From NCBI RefSeq assembly GCF_028583425.1, contig NC_072793.1, forward strand, positions 102,533,689 through 102,597,688: a DNA stretch of 64,000 nucleotides. The letters are read 5' to 3'. Below the pieces are notes generated by a model. The model did not search any database. It was not told where the DNA came from and saw nothing but the letters and a program-made list of their open reading frames with translations. Origin of the DNA: Eublepharis macularius (taxonomy: Eukaryota; Chordata; Lepidosauria; Squamata; Eublepharidae). Shown piece after piece: positions 24,891 to 35,960 of this stretch (positions are counted from its first letter, which is position 1; each line of letters starts with the position of its first letter). The position numbers and the translations under genes are program-made.

Positions 24891-25894
24891 CCGTCCCATT
24901 AAAAAAAAATCAGCATTGGTGATGGTGGGATGTTACTTCTAGGAAAAAGTGACACCAGTCCTCTTTAGGAATTGTAGGAACTTTACGGTAAACCCTCAGG
25001 GTTGTGCTGCCTGGCAACCAGCCTGGAGATTGCCTGCTTCCTTTCTTTCCAGCCTCTTGGAACAGCCCCCTTTTCTTCCTCCCCACAAGGCCATGCTGAC
25101 CAAAATGAGGCTGTACCTCATCAAGAGGAGTCCCAGCCCCGTAGGAGGGTGAGGAGATCCTGACTGCTCCCATGGTTCTCATCCAGCCCCCACCCCACCC
25201 CGTGCCATGACCAAGCATGTGTTCTTCATTGCAGCTGCTCCTGCTGTGGTTTTTAAGGGTCTGGCTTCTCCTGAACTGGCCCTGCTAACTGGCTGCCTTA
25301 TGCCTGCCTGCCCTGTCTCTGTCTGGTTTGCTTTTGGCTTCAGCTGCTGAGGCTGTGAGGGAGTGGGCACTGTGAGAGGTGAGAGCAGGTCCCAGCTTAT
25401 GCTCCAAGCCCAACATAGTACTGCAATTATTAAGAGTTTCAGGGGCATTCTTTTTGTATGGCTTCTGTATAATACATTGAAAAGCACTCCCATCATCCTT
25501 ACAGCTTCTGGTCCTGACAGGGAGTCTTTATTATGCTTCCTGTTTATGCATGCTGTAGAATTAGAAGGCTATGGTTTTGACATCTCTTCTGTCACACTTT
25601 AAGATTTTATTTCAAGTGCCTGTCAAGCTGAAGCATGTTTTCTTCTACGGGCCAAGAAACCTACCCATGAAACAGCAGCTAAACTTTTATTATGGCAGCA
25701 TCAGATAGGATGTTGCCAGTCTGAATGTGAAATCTCTAGGGCAGGGCATGCTGGAGCAGTTGTTGATTGAATTGTTCATTTAATGCATTTATATACTGCA
25801 TCTTCCAACAAAAAAAATCAGAGTGATTTACAATGCCTAAAATGCAGAATGATAGAACTCTGAAAAAGCCAATGGCCTTAACAATGCATCCATT
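24891..25894. other. intergenic, unclassified
   Basis: It may contain another old repeat ('gcctggcaaccagcctgg' at about 25010) but termini were not found. No gene was seen. Confidence 0.35.
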
Positions 25895-26095
25895 GGGAAA
25901 GCATTGAAATGTAGCGTTTAGTGTTTGTAGGTTACCTTCCCCTTTTTTTCCACCCCCCCTTCCCTTTCTCTTTTTTCTCCCTTCTTTCCCTTCCCTTGTG
26001 CTATTGTAGTCTTTTGTAGTTACTGTCATTGTAGTATTGTTTGTTAGATATTGAAAAATAAAAATATATATATAAAAAAAAACAATGCATCCATT
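25880..26095 (+). mobile_element. very short L1 3' end with 15-bp target-site duplication
   Basis: AACAATGCATCCATT is repeated perfectly at 25880-25894 and 26081-26095. Between them lie 186 nt: a pyrimidine-rich L1-type 3' UTR (about 25935-26000), then 'ttgaaaaataaaaatatata' and an A run. It is a severely 5'-truncated retroposition with no coding content. Confidence 0.85.
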
Positions 26096-26650
26096 CTCTT
26101 TACTATATAGTGTTGATATTATAGCATTTATTGTTATTGAATTTGTATTTAATTTATTCATTTGTTCTTGTACTTTAATTTATTCATTTGCTCACAGATC
26201 AGATGAAGAGCTATCCTTACAGCCTAGGAGAAATCCTACTCTTGCTTCCACTACTGGATTTTGAGATTTCATCAGGTGTTGCCCGTGCATCTTTGTTCAT
26301 CTTGGTAGAATTAGTTACATTTGCTTTAAAACAGAGAGCCTCTTACAAAATTCTTCTGGTGCCGTTTGATCATGAAATCACAAAATGCAAATGGTATTCT
26401 ATATGGGATAGAAAAAAAATATTTGCAAAGCAGACTTTTGTAATGCTAACAGGAATATTGAATGTAGTCTAAAATACAGATCTATCTGTGGTGCCATATT
26501 TGAAGTCTCTGATAGTTTCTTTCCATCTAGACCACTTAAAAGAACCCTCCATATTCAACAATATTGGGAGGGCATGGTACAATTTATAACTTTGATTTCA
26601 TTTTAGAAAAGCACCAAAGCACTTGTCCCATGGACACATGAGCTTAGGTT
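26096..26650. other. intergenic, no gene seen
   Basis: A/T-rich sequence without recognisable features. Confidence 0.4.
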
Positions 26651-27622
26651 TAATAATAATAATAACATAATAACATTCAATTTATCCAAAATTATTATTA
26701 TCCATGGAGGTCTAACGCAGCTCTAAGAGCTGAGCTGTCCGTGCCACTGTTTGGAAGGCTGGAGGGGCGCAAATTGCCCGCAGCCACCTGTTCTCAGGAG
26801 GAGAACAGGCGAGAACGCTCAAGAACCTGAGGGCACGTTGATCTCGGGTGAGGGGGGGTTCCATACAACGAACTCCCACCCACCCTTGAGGTCCCACCCG
26901 AAGAAAGGTTGCCAAGATCTCTGCAGTGGCTCTGGAGTCAAATTCTGTCATAAGACCTACATGCCCAAGCTTCAGCAAAACAGCAAAGAGACTGGATTTG
27001 AACAGAGAACAGAAGCAGCGAGTACAACCCAAGAAAAAACGCTAAATGAGGTAAAGATCGCTATCTCTCAGTACGGGACAGATTTTAAAAAGAAATAAGA
27101 GGCTAAAGTGGATTTAAGAACTGCAACAGATTAGTTATATAACGGGGAAGATTCCGGCAAGAAAAAATTTGAAAAAGTAACTTTGCAAGGAGAAGTTAGT
27201 GCGGAAATTGGATTATTGTTTACATGCCTGTGGCGGGGAAGAGATAGTGGACTGTGAGAAAGTTTAAAAATCGCGATAACTGCTGTGCAACGTAGAGGAA
27301 CAGGAAGTACGTCAGAACCATAAAGAGACGGGAGAGAAGGACCCTCTTCTTAAACGCCGGAAGTAGGGCGACACCATTTTGAAACACGGCAAGTAGCGAC
27401 TTCAATGAAAACGGAAGTAGGCCATCTTTAAAGAAGGTAAGGGCGAGCGCTTCAGTGCAAAACCATAGAGAAAAAACGCCCGACATTTTGGACAGTGTAA
27501 AATAGCGTTTGACAAAAACAAACTGGAACTGGACTTTCCTAAATAAAAGAAAGTATTAAATCAGTGTCACGGAACTAAGGAAAAGGGCAGACTCGTGGGA
27601 GCGAAGCAGAGCTAGCCCCACG

Positions 27623-28281
27623 ATGTCGAAGAAAGAGTGGCAAACTACGATGGAGAATTTGGATAAAAAAGTTTCAGAGGGAAATAAAGAGCTTAAGGAC
27701 ATGATGTTCGAGCTGGCGAAAGAATTAAAAGATTTTAAAGAGACACTTAAATCCGAAATGGCAGAACTGACAAAAGGTATGGATAAAATACAAAATGACC
27801 TACAGGTTACACAGCAGAGAGTCAACGCAGTAGAGGAAACGGTAGAAACCTTGACAGACGTGCAAAAGAATGAAATGAGAGGAATGAGAGAGAGAATGGC
27901 CGTTCCAAACAGATGGAAAAGCAACTAAGATTTCGTGCGATCCCAGAAGTAGAGGGAAAATCAGCCCAAGACCAGATTACAGAAATTTTGGCAGAATACC
28001 TGGGGAAAGAGGAGGAAGAAATTGCAGCTTTCTTGGACGTGGTGTATAGAATCAACTCCAGATTTGCAGCTCAGAGGAAGCTACCAAGGGATATGATTGT
28101 CCAATTTACGACAAGAAATACAAGAGAACTAATTGTGAGCAAACAGTTTCAGGATCCATTAGAAGTCGATGGGAAAGTGGTGAGAATCATGAAAGAGCTG
28201 CCCAGATCGGTGCTACTCGAGCGGAAGAAGTATAGGGAACTGGTTCAGATATTAAAGGAGCTGAAAATTAGATATAGATGA
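27623..28281 (+). pseudogene. L1 ORF1p (RNA-binding chaperone), frameshifted
   Basis: L1 ORF1p is the trimeric RNA chaperone that coats L1 RNA. The first frame (27623-27928) is a charged coiled coil with heptad pattern (K-E-L-K-D-x-x-F-E-L, then MAELTKGMDKIQNDLQ). The second frame (27913-28281) carries the RRM-like start (Q-L-R-F-R-A-I-P-E), the FLDVVYRINS stretch and the C-terminal domain start (RKKYRELVQILKEL). One shift near 27913-27928 separates the halves. Both are homologous to the ORF1 at 55-57 kb. Confidence 0.85.
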
Positions 28282-28400
28282 GAAATACCAGAAGGACTGA
28301 CATTTGAGTTTGGTGGAGTAAGAAAGAGCATCAGATCGGGCCATGAGATGGAGACTTTTATTAGGGAAAATGAAAAGGACTTACCAAAACCTATAAGAAA

Positions 28401-29340
28401 GTGATCATGGAGTGCAAAATTATATCTTGGAATGTTAATGGACTAAATTCACCCTGTAAACGTAAAGCTACTTTCCACTGGCTATCAAAACAAAAATGTA
28501 ATATAGTTTGTCCGCAAGAGACACATATTAGAAAGCAAGATGAAAAATATTTGAAATTTGTTAAATTGGGAAAAGAATTCGTTGCCGCCTCTAAAAAGAA
28601 AAAGAGGGGAGTTGCATTGTATATAAAAGATGAATTCAGCCCAGACTAGTTCTAAAAGATGCAGAAGCCAGATACTTAGCAGTGGAAATCATTTGGAACT
28701 CTAAGAAAATACTGATGATTGGGATTTATGCACCTAATGGTGCAAAAGAAAAATTTTTTAAGGACTTAGAGAAACAATTAGACGAATTGACCTATGATCA
28801 CATAATTTTGGCAGGTGACTTCAATGGAGTTACAAACTTGGAAGAGGACAAGCAGCCTAAAGCTGCTCACAAAAAAAGAGGACTACTACCAAAGGTGTTC
28901 TTTATGCTTAAAGAACAAGAAAGTTTAGAGGATGTGTGGAGGAGACAATACCCTAAAAATAGACAATATACATTCTACTCTGCAAGACATTTTACACTAT
29001 CAAGAATAGATATGATCTGGGCCTCTAAAGAACTGACATTATGGACCAGAGAGGTGGATATAATGCCAAAGACAGGCTCAGATCATAATCCAATCATGTG
29101 GAGATTTGGGAAAAATAATAAAAGGATGGAGAATAAATGAGGACTTGTTACAAATAGAAGAAAATATCGTGTTGCTGCGAAGGGAGACCAAATTTTTCAT
29201 ACAATATAATTTGAATAAAGAAGTGCCGACCAACAAAGAATGGGATACATATAAAGCGGTGATAAGAGGCATACTAATAGACTTGAATGCAAGAACTAGG
29301 AGGAAAAAGGAGGAAAAGAGATCGGAAATTTTGGATCCCA
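28401..29340 (+). pseudogene. L1 ORF2p endonuclease region, broken and 3'-truncated
   Basis: This is the N-terminal apurinic-type endonuclease of ORF2p, which nicks target DNA. Visible motifs are KIISWNVNGLNSP (asparagine near the start), PQETHI (catalytic glutamate), IYAPNGAKEKFF, ILAGDFNGV (metal-binding D and N), SRIDMIW and the SDHNPIMW end (catalytic D-H). A stop and shift after SPD near 28646 and another near 29100 break the frame. The reverse transcriptase is absent because the copy ends at ~29340. Confidence 0.9.
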
Positions 29341-29601
29341 TGGATAATAATAACATAATAACATAATAACATTCAATTTATATACCACCCTTCAGGACAA
29401 CTTAATGCCCACTCAGAGCAGTTTACAAAGTATGCCATTATTATCCTCACAACAAAACACCCTGTAAGGTGGGTGGGGCTGAGAGAGCTCCGGAGACTAG
29501 CCCAAGGTCACCCATCTGGCTTCAAGTGGAAGAGTGGGGAATCAAACCCGGCTCTCCAGATTAGAGTCCCACGCTCTTAACCACTACACCAAACTGGCCA
29601 C
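29341..29601 (-). mobile_element. tRNA-derived SINE
   Basis: On the minus strand the head reads GTTTGGTGTAGTGGTTAAG (A box) and later GGTTTGATTCCCC (B box), the split RNA polymerase III promoter of a tRNA-derived SINE. The body continues with 'gaccttgggctagtctcc', a shared middle block, then 'ggtggtatataaattgaatg' and an (ATAATA)n tail at 29341-29370. Its structure is that of a squamate tRNA SINE mobilised by a LINE with a microsatellite-like 3' end. Confidence 0.8.
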
Positions 29602-31309
29602 ACCTTTACTGAAAATTGAGGCACTGTTCCCTCAGACTCTTGGCACATTATAGAACTCTGGGGGAAAAGAGGCTTCCTCCTTTTGGTCAACACAACAAGC
29701 ACTGCATGTCGTCACATGCCAGTCTTCCCAAGGGCTGAGACAAATTTCTTCTCCATCCCAAAAGTGGAGAAGGGAAATTTCAGATAGAACACTGTGTCGT
29801 TAAAAGTTCCGTTTCCAAATTCCAGATCCCCACAACCCAAGCCTCTAATAGCTCTAGAGGACTCAGGAGGACTACATAGGTGAGGCTGGCTAGAGCTGAG
29901 ATCCATTAGGCTAGAACTGTCTGAATGGCTGTTTCTCAACACAGCAAAGGGGTGGGGGGTGCAGCCTGCAAAACTGAAAGTAACTGACTTTAAATATGAT
30001 TTCCCAGAAACTCTGGTTATGAGCTAGTGTCCTACCAAGAACTTGAGAAAATGCACTCCTCTTGTGCTGCCTAGTAGATTGTCATTTCTTTAAATAAAAT
30101 AACTTGTATACTACCACTCCACTGAGCAAAGTTTGATGCTTTCCTCTGGCCTCAGAAGAATTCTTCCAACTTAGACTGTTTTTCTTTCAATGTAATAGCC
30201 ATATATGTTGGAAAAAGGCTCCTAAGATGGGATACATGCCAATAACTATCTGTTCTGAAGCAATGTATGCTTGTTTCATTAATTTTTCTTAACATTAGAA
30301 GTAATGGCTAGATAAAAGTACAAGGACACATTCAGCCATATGAAAGCAGGCCTGGCTTGTGATCAGAAGGCAATTTCTGTTTAAGTACTTGGGTTTCATT
30401 ATCTGTGGTGGCAGTCCCTGAAGCTGACTAGAGTTTTAAGGTCTATTTGCATCATGTAGCATTTAAAAGTTTGAAACCAGCTCTGACATTTATGTAGAAA
30501 CAAGTAGCATATTTTCCATCTCTCAAGGTTCCAGGTTTCTATTGAGTCTCCAGCAGTGAATTTTAAATTATAGTGCAGGGGATCAAGGCACAGAGATAAG
30601 CAACTCAAGAATTTCATTATTTTGGAAGTGCCTGTTTCTGCTCTATGAACTTGGCTGAGAGATGATCTGGCATTGAAATGAAGGCCAGGAACAGGAAAAC
30701 ACATCTGTGTCAACAGATCTATCGGGAAGTATAACTGAAAATGTTACAGTGTTATTTATAAAGAAAACAACTCTGAGGGGAAAGCTTGGGAAATTAGTTT
30801 AAGAAGTTCCTTGAAGCATACCTTAGAAATACACCTGAGTTGCAAAACATACCAATATCTTTACACCATGCTGCATTGTGTGGTCTGTTCCTGTATTATC
30901 TCCTGTACAGAGATTATCTGACTGTAAGGGAGAATACATACATCAAGACATACAGGAGGGTTGTTTCACCGTGGGCCTACTGGCTGGTCTTAATAAATGT
31001 GCGATTATGACTTTGAAGAAATAAAACCTGGGGTGAGAACCAGACATGGGGGAAGTAGATCCATTTGTTTAAGCCCAGATCTGCCCCAATCATCTATAAA
31101 GGAGGGAGGGGTTTGATTCTTAGAGCAAAAAGGAGGCAAAGGTTAATAGAGCGGATGAGACCTCCTTTCAACTATGTGGGAGGATGGGGCAGAGCTTATG
31201 TTAGCTGCTGCCTCTAAGGTTGCCAGATGGGGTCAAAGGAACAATACCAGACTGCCAGGGAAGGGGATGGTGGCACTAACTTTTTAAAAAAACGTCTGCA
31301 TTCGTATAC
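29602..31309. other. intergenic, no gene seen
   Basis: No exon, RNA gene or repeat body was recognised on either strand. The 104-codon minus frame at 30399-30713 has no domain. Confidence 0.45.
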
Positions 31310-31317
31310 TCCTTTCC

Positions 31318-31362
31318 TGGTGCGATGACATCACTACCAGAAGTGACATCATCACACCTGCC
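31318..31362. repeat. imperfect palindrome with GATGACATCAC arms
   Basis: GTGCGATGACATCACT and AGTGACATCATCACAC face each other across ~7 nt with two mismatches. The arms resemble the CRE-type palindrome at 23.9 kb and the 'gatgatgtcacttcc' at 33.58 kb, so this is probably one repeat family. Confidence 0.45.
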
Positions 31363-31559
31363 CCACTTCCAGGCAACCTGGCTGTCTGGCCACTCACCCG
31401 TGCTGGCTACCCTCCCACTGGTGCTGCACAGCCACAGGAAGCCAGCCGGGTGGCTGGGCTGGCTAGCTACTTTCCCAGGCTGGTGGTGGAGGTGTGCAAC
31501 TGCAGGAAGCTAGGCAGCTGGTAAAGATCCCATTCTCTGGTGGGGGTGGGGCTCCCCAC

Positions 31560-32470
31560 TCAAGGTGGATTACACAATATAATTCAATATGATCAACAGC
31601 TGGGACATTCAATAAATACAATAGGGTATAGACTGCAGAAATTTGAAAGCAAGCATAAATCTGATACAAAGCTTAAACTATGTTGAAACAAACATAAGCA
31701 ATTTGAACCATTTCTTTACAGCACAGCTCCATTACCTGTATAAAAAAGCCCTCCTGAATACTTTGGTTTTGCAATTTGTGGAAAGGAGGAGAGTGGGAGC
31801 CTTTCTGATCTCTTCAGGTAGTCCATTCCATAAGGTGGGGTCCACTACAGAGAATACACGTGTATGGGCAGCAGTTAACTTTGTCCATTTTCAGTGTGGC
31901 ACTTGCAGAAGGCCATGTTCAGATGAGTGAAGTTGCTGTGGCAAAGCATAGGGAGAGAGGCAGTGCTGCAGATATGAGAGGCCATAGCCAGGGAGAGCTT
32001 TGTATGTGATAGCCAAGACCTTGAATTGAGCCAGGTAATTATGGATTAACTACAGAATGGGAGTAATATGTATGCTCCACCTAGCTCCTAATAATAACCA
32101 AGCTGTGGCATTTTGTACCAATTGGCGTCTCTGAAGGAACATCTATGTAGAGCCCATTACAGTAGTGAATTCTCAATATTACCATGCTGTGGATCCAGGT
32201 GACCAGATTGGTCGTCTCCGGGCTAGACAGAGTTTGTAGAAGTCATTTTTTTTGCAACTGCATTAACTTGTTTTCTTGCAGTAGTGCTGGAACCAGTAGA
32301 ACCCTTAGGCTGTTAACCAAGTGTGCAAGGGTCATCAAAAGTGGAGAACACAATGTCCTTCTATATCTCTGCCATCCCAACCTTGACATCGTCTGGATAA
32401 AAGCTAGAATATATAACATACTTTGTTCGTCTGATGGAGAAGGATAATTGTTGGTGATTAAATATTAAAT
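31560..32470 (-). mobile_element. CR1/L2-type LINE, 3' region
   Basis: The longest minus-strand copy of this family. From its 3' end leftmost: 'caaggtggattacacaatat' and an A-rich tail, then 'gtagtccattccataagg', 'agccaagaccttgaattg', 'agctcctaataataacc', 'caagctgtggcattttg'. A second block at 32180-32470 is probably the same element continued. It is non-coding. Confidence 0.6.
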
Positions 32471-32639
32471 ACAGCAGAATTATGCAGTGGTGATATGTGG
32501 GTTTATCACAGCATTTGGCTTAGAAAAAATAGAGACTTGAGTAGACTTACTAGTTGGTCCCCTATTGTGGGTAACTTCTCCCCCCTCTCATGCTCCATCC
32601 CCGTGCTTGCTTGATGGAAGAAAGAAAAAAAGGACAAAA

Positions 32640-32890
32640 ATAGGAGTGAGGAACAATGGAGCAGACACCATGGCATCACTTCCAGGTGAACATCCAGAAG
32701 TGACATCATGATGTTTGCTGCAGTACTCTAGGAACTTCCCCAAATACCTACGGTCTTTACCATTGAAACTGGTAGAATGTCATGGTTGTTGTGACATCTG
32801 GAACCTGGAAGTGATATTACAGCATCAGTGATACTCCCCCTCCACAGGCTCCACCAAATGCTCCCAGAAGTTGCCAGTATAGTGCTGGCC
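32640..32890. repeat. fold-back repeat related to the one at 44.3 kb
   Basis: It carries 'cagtactctaggaacttccc', 'tttaccattgaaactggtag' (a short mirror) and 'aagtgatattacagcatc' in an arrangement that recurs, diverged, at 44340-44520. Class unknown; probably a non-autonomous DNA transposon. Confidence 0.35.
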
Positions 32891-33234
32891 GCTCTAGACT
32901 TGAGGCAAAATTATAAGGAAGAAAAAGAGAAAACTTTATTGAAGTAATTTCCATTTCCATATAAACTATCCTATGTAAACACTAGTTGGTGCAAGTGCCC
33001 CTATCGCTGACCATGTATATGCTAGCAGGAGCAGGATGCTAGCATGGAAACAGCACCTTGGTGGAAAAAAACAGGATGGAAGTCAGGCGGACTAAAGGAA
33101 ACTCTCAAGAGACAATGAGAAGCACAGCCATCTAGCATGACAAAACAGAGAAAACACCTTACCCCCTTGTGACCTGACATGTGTTGGGTGTTATAGGGAA
33201 TGTGACTCCTGGGGCGTGCTCCTAGGTGGTGCGG
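32891..33234. other. intergenic, no gene seen
   Basis: Nothing recognised. Confidence 0.35.
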
Positions 33235-33600
33235 TGTGCTCCTATGCACCACAGTGGGCTGATTTGGGCCCCAAACAGGCTGAATGGGGCCATTTGGGTC
33301 CTAAATAGGCCCACTATGAAGTGAAAGAGGTCACCAGGGCCCTTCTGGCAGCACTCTCGTCCTCTGCAGTGGGCCAAATTGGGCCTGTTTGGGGCCCAAA
33401 ACAGCCCAGTGCGAAGTGCAGGAACACTCCAGGGCCAGTCACACTGCCCCAGCAGTGCTTCTGTGCTCTGCAGCAGGCTGATTTCAGGCCCAAACAGGCC
33501 TGATTTGGCCCCAAATGGACCAAAATCGGCCTGCTGCAGAGTGTGGGAATGATCCCAGGTATGGCCTGAGTCCTGAGTGATGATGTCACTTCCTGGCAAC
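33235..33600. repeat. about three diverged ~110-bp tandem units
   Basis: The phrase 'c(t)ctgcag(t/c)(g/a)ggc', followed by a G/C-rich palindrome of 'ggcccaaa' and 'tttgggcc' words, recurs at about 33246, 33362 and 33467, so the spacing is 105-116 bp. Each unit also repeats 'gaagtg.a.gaa.g...ccagggcc'. Open frames across it are Gly/Pro-rich and have no domain. Confidence 0.5.
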
Positions 33601-33939
33601 TCTAAGGCCTCCAAGTGTTCTGTTTTGTTACCCACTGCCAACTTGAGTGCCTGTGGGAGGAAATGAGGTGGGAAAAGGAATGCGCACCAGAATTGTGCTG
33701 GTGTATTTATGTAATTTCTGTAAATTTATTTTTTGCAAAACGCTAAAGTGTCTGCAGTGTCACTTCCATTTTTCCCCCAGAAGTGCCCTAAGTGTGCTGG
33801 CATGATGCTGGTACACCAGTAGGGTTGCCAGGGGTCCCAGGGGCCAAAGGAGGGTGTTGGGGGCAGAGGGCAGCAGAGTACTTATCTCCTACATGTTCTC
33901 TTTGCTTGCTTGCATGCTTCTTTGCTACACGTCCCACTG

Positions 33940-34177
33940 AACTGGATCCAGTGCACCCGGTGTCTCCTCCCTTGTGCTGGAAAATGGCGTCATTTTCCGG
34001 CATGAATGGAGAGCTATGAGGTTTACTAAGCCAAATATTGCCCATTTTGAGGCTTTGCTGGGGTGTGCTGAAGCCTCTACATGGAAATTTTTGGTGTCAA
34101 CGCTCCTTGTTTGTGCTGGAAAACAACATCCTTTTTCCAGCACAAGGGAGGAAACGCAAGGTGCACTGAAGCCAGTT
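33940..34177. repeat. fold-back element with ~63-bp imperfect arms
   Basis: The left arm (about 33940-34002: actgg..ccagtgcacc, then tcctcccttgtgctggaaaa) is mirrored by the right arm (about 34113-34177: tttttccagcacaagggagga, then ggtgcactgaagccagtt). The loop is ~110 nt. It is probably a MITE; class not determined. Confidence 0.5.
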
Positions 34178-34418
34178 CAGAGTAGGGTTGCCAGCTCCAA
34201 GTTGGGAAATTCCTGGAGATCTGGAAAGAGAAACCTGGAGAAACCTGGAGAAAGTGGGGTTTGGGGAGGGAAAGGACCTTAGCATGGCGTAATTCCATAG
34301 AGTCCACCCCCAAAGTAGCCATTTTCTCCAGGTGAACTGACCTCTGTGGCCTGGAGACCAGTTATAATTCCAGGAGATCTCCAGCCACTACCTGGAGGCT
34401 GGCAACCCTAGTTCAGAG
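34175..34418 (+). mobile_element. hAT-type MITE with 8-bp target-site duplication
   Basis: This is the best copy of the family. GTTCAGAG at 34175-34182 and 34411-34418 is a perfect 8-bp duplication, and the element (34183-34410) runs TAGGGTTGCCAGCTCC to CTGGCAACCCTA. Eight-bp duplications plus short terminal inverted repeats are the hAT signature. The interior is non-coding and partly self-complementary (ctggagatct / agatctccag). Confidence 0.85.
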
Positions 34419-35470
34419 GGAGAGGGGAGCATGCGCACATGCTTCTCCCTGCCACCTGTGCCTTTCCCCCACTGGCTAGGTGGGGATGGTGGATGGCAAG
34501 CCTATGCGCCAGGCCCTGGTCCCCATTTCCTCTTGGGGGTTGCTGGCTGCAGCCTAGCAACCTTTTGTATCATGTAGCTTGGCCCCAAGACAGGCCCTTA
34601 GCTCTCCAGGGCTTGTTTTGCATATTATTTCTCTTGTATTATATGACTACGCTGAAAATATTTTTATGGCAGAGAATGTACTCCAGAATTGGGGACCCTA
34701 GTGGCCCTTTTCTTTTTCCAGTATATCGGGGTACAGGACTCCAAGCACGAGGGCTTTCTGGGCAACAAATTGGGGGAGGGGGCTTCTATTCAACACTTCC
34801 TTTAGCCATAAAACTGAAGGAAATTTTTGCTTTCAAAGTTGCTGTATGAAAAAAAGGGAGAAAACAAGCCAGCATGTGTGGTTCTTGCCAATTAATTGGA
34901 GGAAGCTTCTTTCTAATGGTTAAAGCATTGTAGATGTTGTGGGCTCAGAGCACATGTGTCTCTGAGATTTATATAATGCCTGGCTCCTATGAAAAAGGTT
35001 ATCACAGCAGCAAGTAGATGAAACAGCTTGTCTTCTTTGTTTGGCAGACTGTAATGTCTCATGTGGCGAATGAAGCAGATGTACTGCACTATGAACTCTT
35101 AATCATTTGTATGGATGAGTACGAAAGGCACGTGGAAAGTCTGAGGCAACTCACTGTCTAGGCAAAAGCTCCCCTTTGTCTGGCCTCTTCTCTGTCAAGA
35201 AAACAGGTGTATGTAATTACTGGTGCTTGCTTTCCTCTGGCTTGATAAGTCAGTATCTCCCCTTGAACAAGGTGGAGAAAGAAAATACCTCTCATATCTC
35301 AGAACATGTCAAGTTTTTTAAGACTTGCAGGGATTTTCAACAGCACCATTAATGTAACTTCTCTGGATTTTTTAGATTAAGTGTAGCCAGTTCCTGGTGT
35401 TGAGGACACTCACCAGCCAAGTACACCTGTAGATAATGAATCTGTGTCAGATAATAAGCTTTCTGTTATT
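34419..35470. other. intergenic, no gene seen
   Basis: The 136-codon frame at 34439-34849 has no recognisable domain. No repeat was identified. Confidence 0.4.
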
Positions 35471-35960
35471 TCTTTTATTTATTTATATTTATATTATATT
35501 TATATTCTGCCTTTCCTTGTTTCTCAGGGCTGCTTAAAGGTCATAATTAAAAACATAATTTAAAATCAGCAAAGTAAAACTCCAAATAACAGCCCCCTGC
35601 AAAGATACCTGCAGTTTATAGCCCATTATAAGCCCTTGCGGAACCTCCTGAAAGTTTCTAAAGATGGCACCTCCTCAAAGAGTCCATTCCACAAAATTGG
35701 GGGCTACAGTGGAAAAGGTATGGGCTATATATAGTTGATGCCAGGGAGGCTATCTTAACTGGGGGAAGACATGGCAACCTGAGGACCATCATTGTCACCT
35801 AGGCATATATGGGAGGAGACAGTCTTTTAGATGGGATGTAAGCCATGAAGGGCTTTAAAGGTCATAAATAGTTACTTGAGATGGGCTTGGATACAAACTG
35901 GCAACCATTGTAGCTGGTTTAAGATGGGTGATAAATGTTCCCGTCAGTTAGTGCTTGACC
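35471..35960 (-). mobile_element. CR1/L2-type LINE, 3' end
   Basis: The left end is the LINE terminus: on the minus strand 'ggaaaggcagaatataaat' followed by (ATAATATAA) repeats. Rightward on + come 'gagtccattccacaaaattg', 'ggctacagtggaaaagg', 'gaagggctttaaaggtcata' and 'ggcaaccattgtagctgg'. It is non-coding. Confidence 0.65.

Larger units (their letters stand above)
26686..29356 (+). mobile_element. L1 LINE, 5' portion (5' UTR, ORF1, start of ORF2), 3'-truncated
   Basis: It contains a ~0.9 kb 5' UTR-like leader (26708-27622), ORF1 and the endonuclease region of ORF2, then stops abruptly in ORF2. L1 copies are normally 5'-truncated, so an intact 5' side with a missing 3' side is unusual. The segment is bounded by a 16-bp perfect inverted repeat (TTATTATTATCCATGG at 26692-26707 and its complement at 29338-29353) and by a 25-bp direct repeat (26661-26685 and 29357-29381) that belongs to the tail of the SINE on the right. 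Confidence 0.75.

Noticed and set aside
29341..29601. A genuine tRNA gene
   Set aside because: A and B boxes are present but no cloverleaf forms; the sequence runs on into a SINE body with a microsatellite tail.
33222..33641. 139-codon minus-strand frame rich in Gly/Phe/Pro
   Set aside because: It is the translation of the ~110-bp tandem repeat; periodicity, not coding constraint, explains it.
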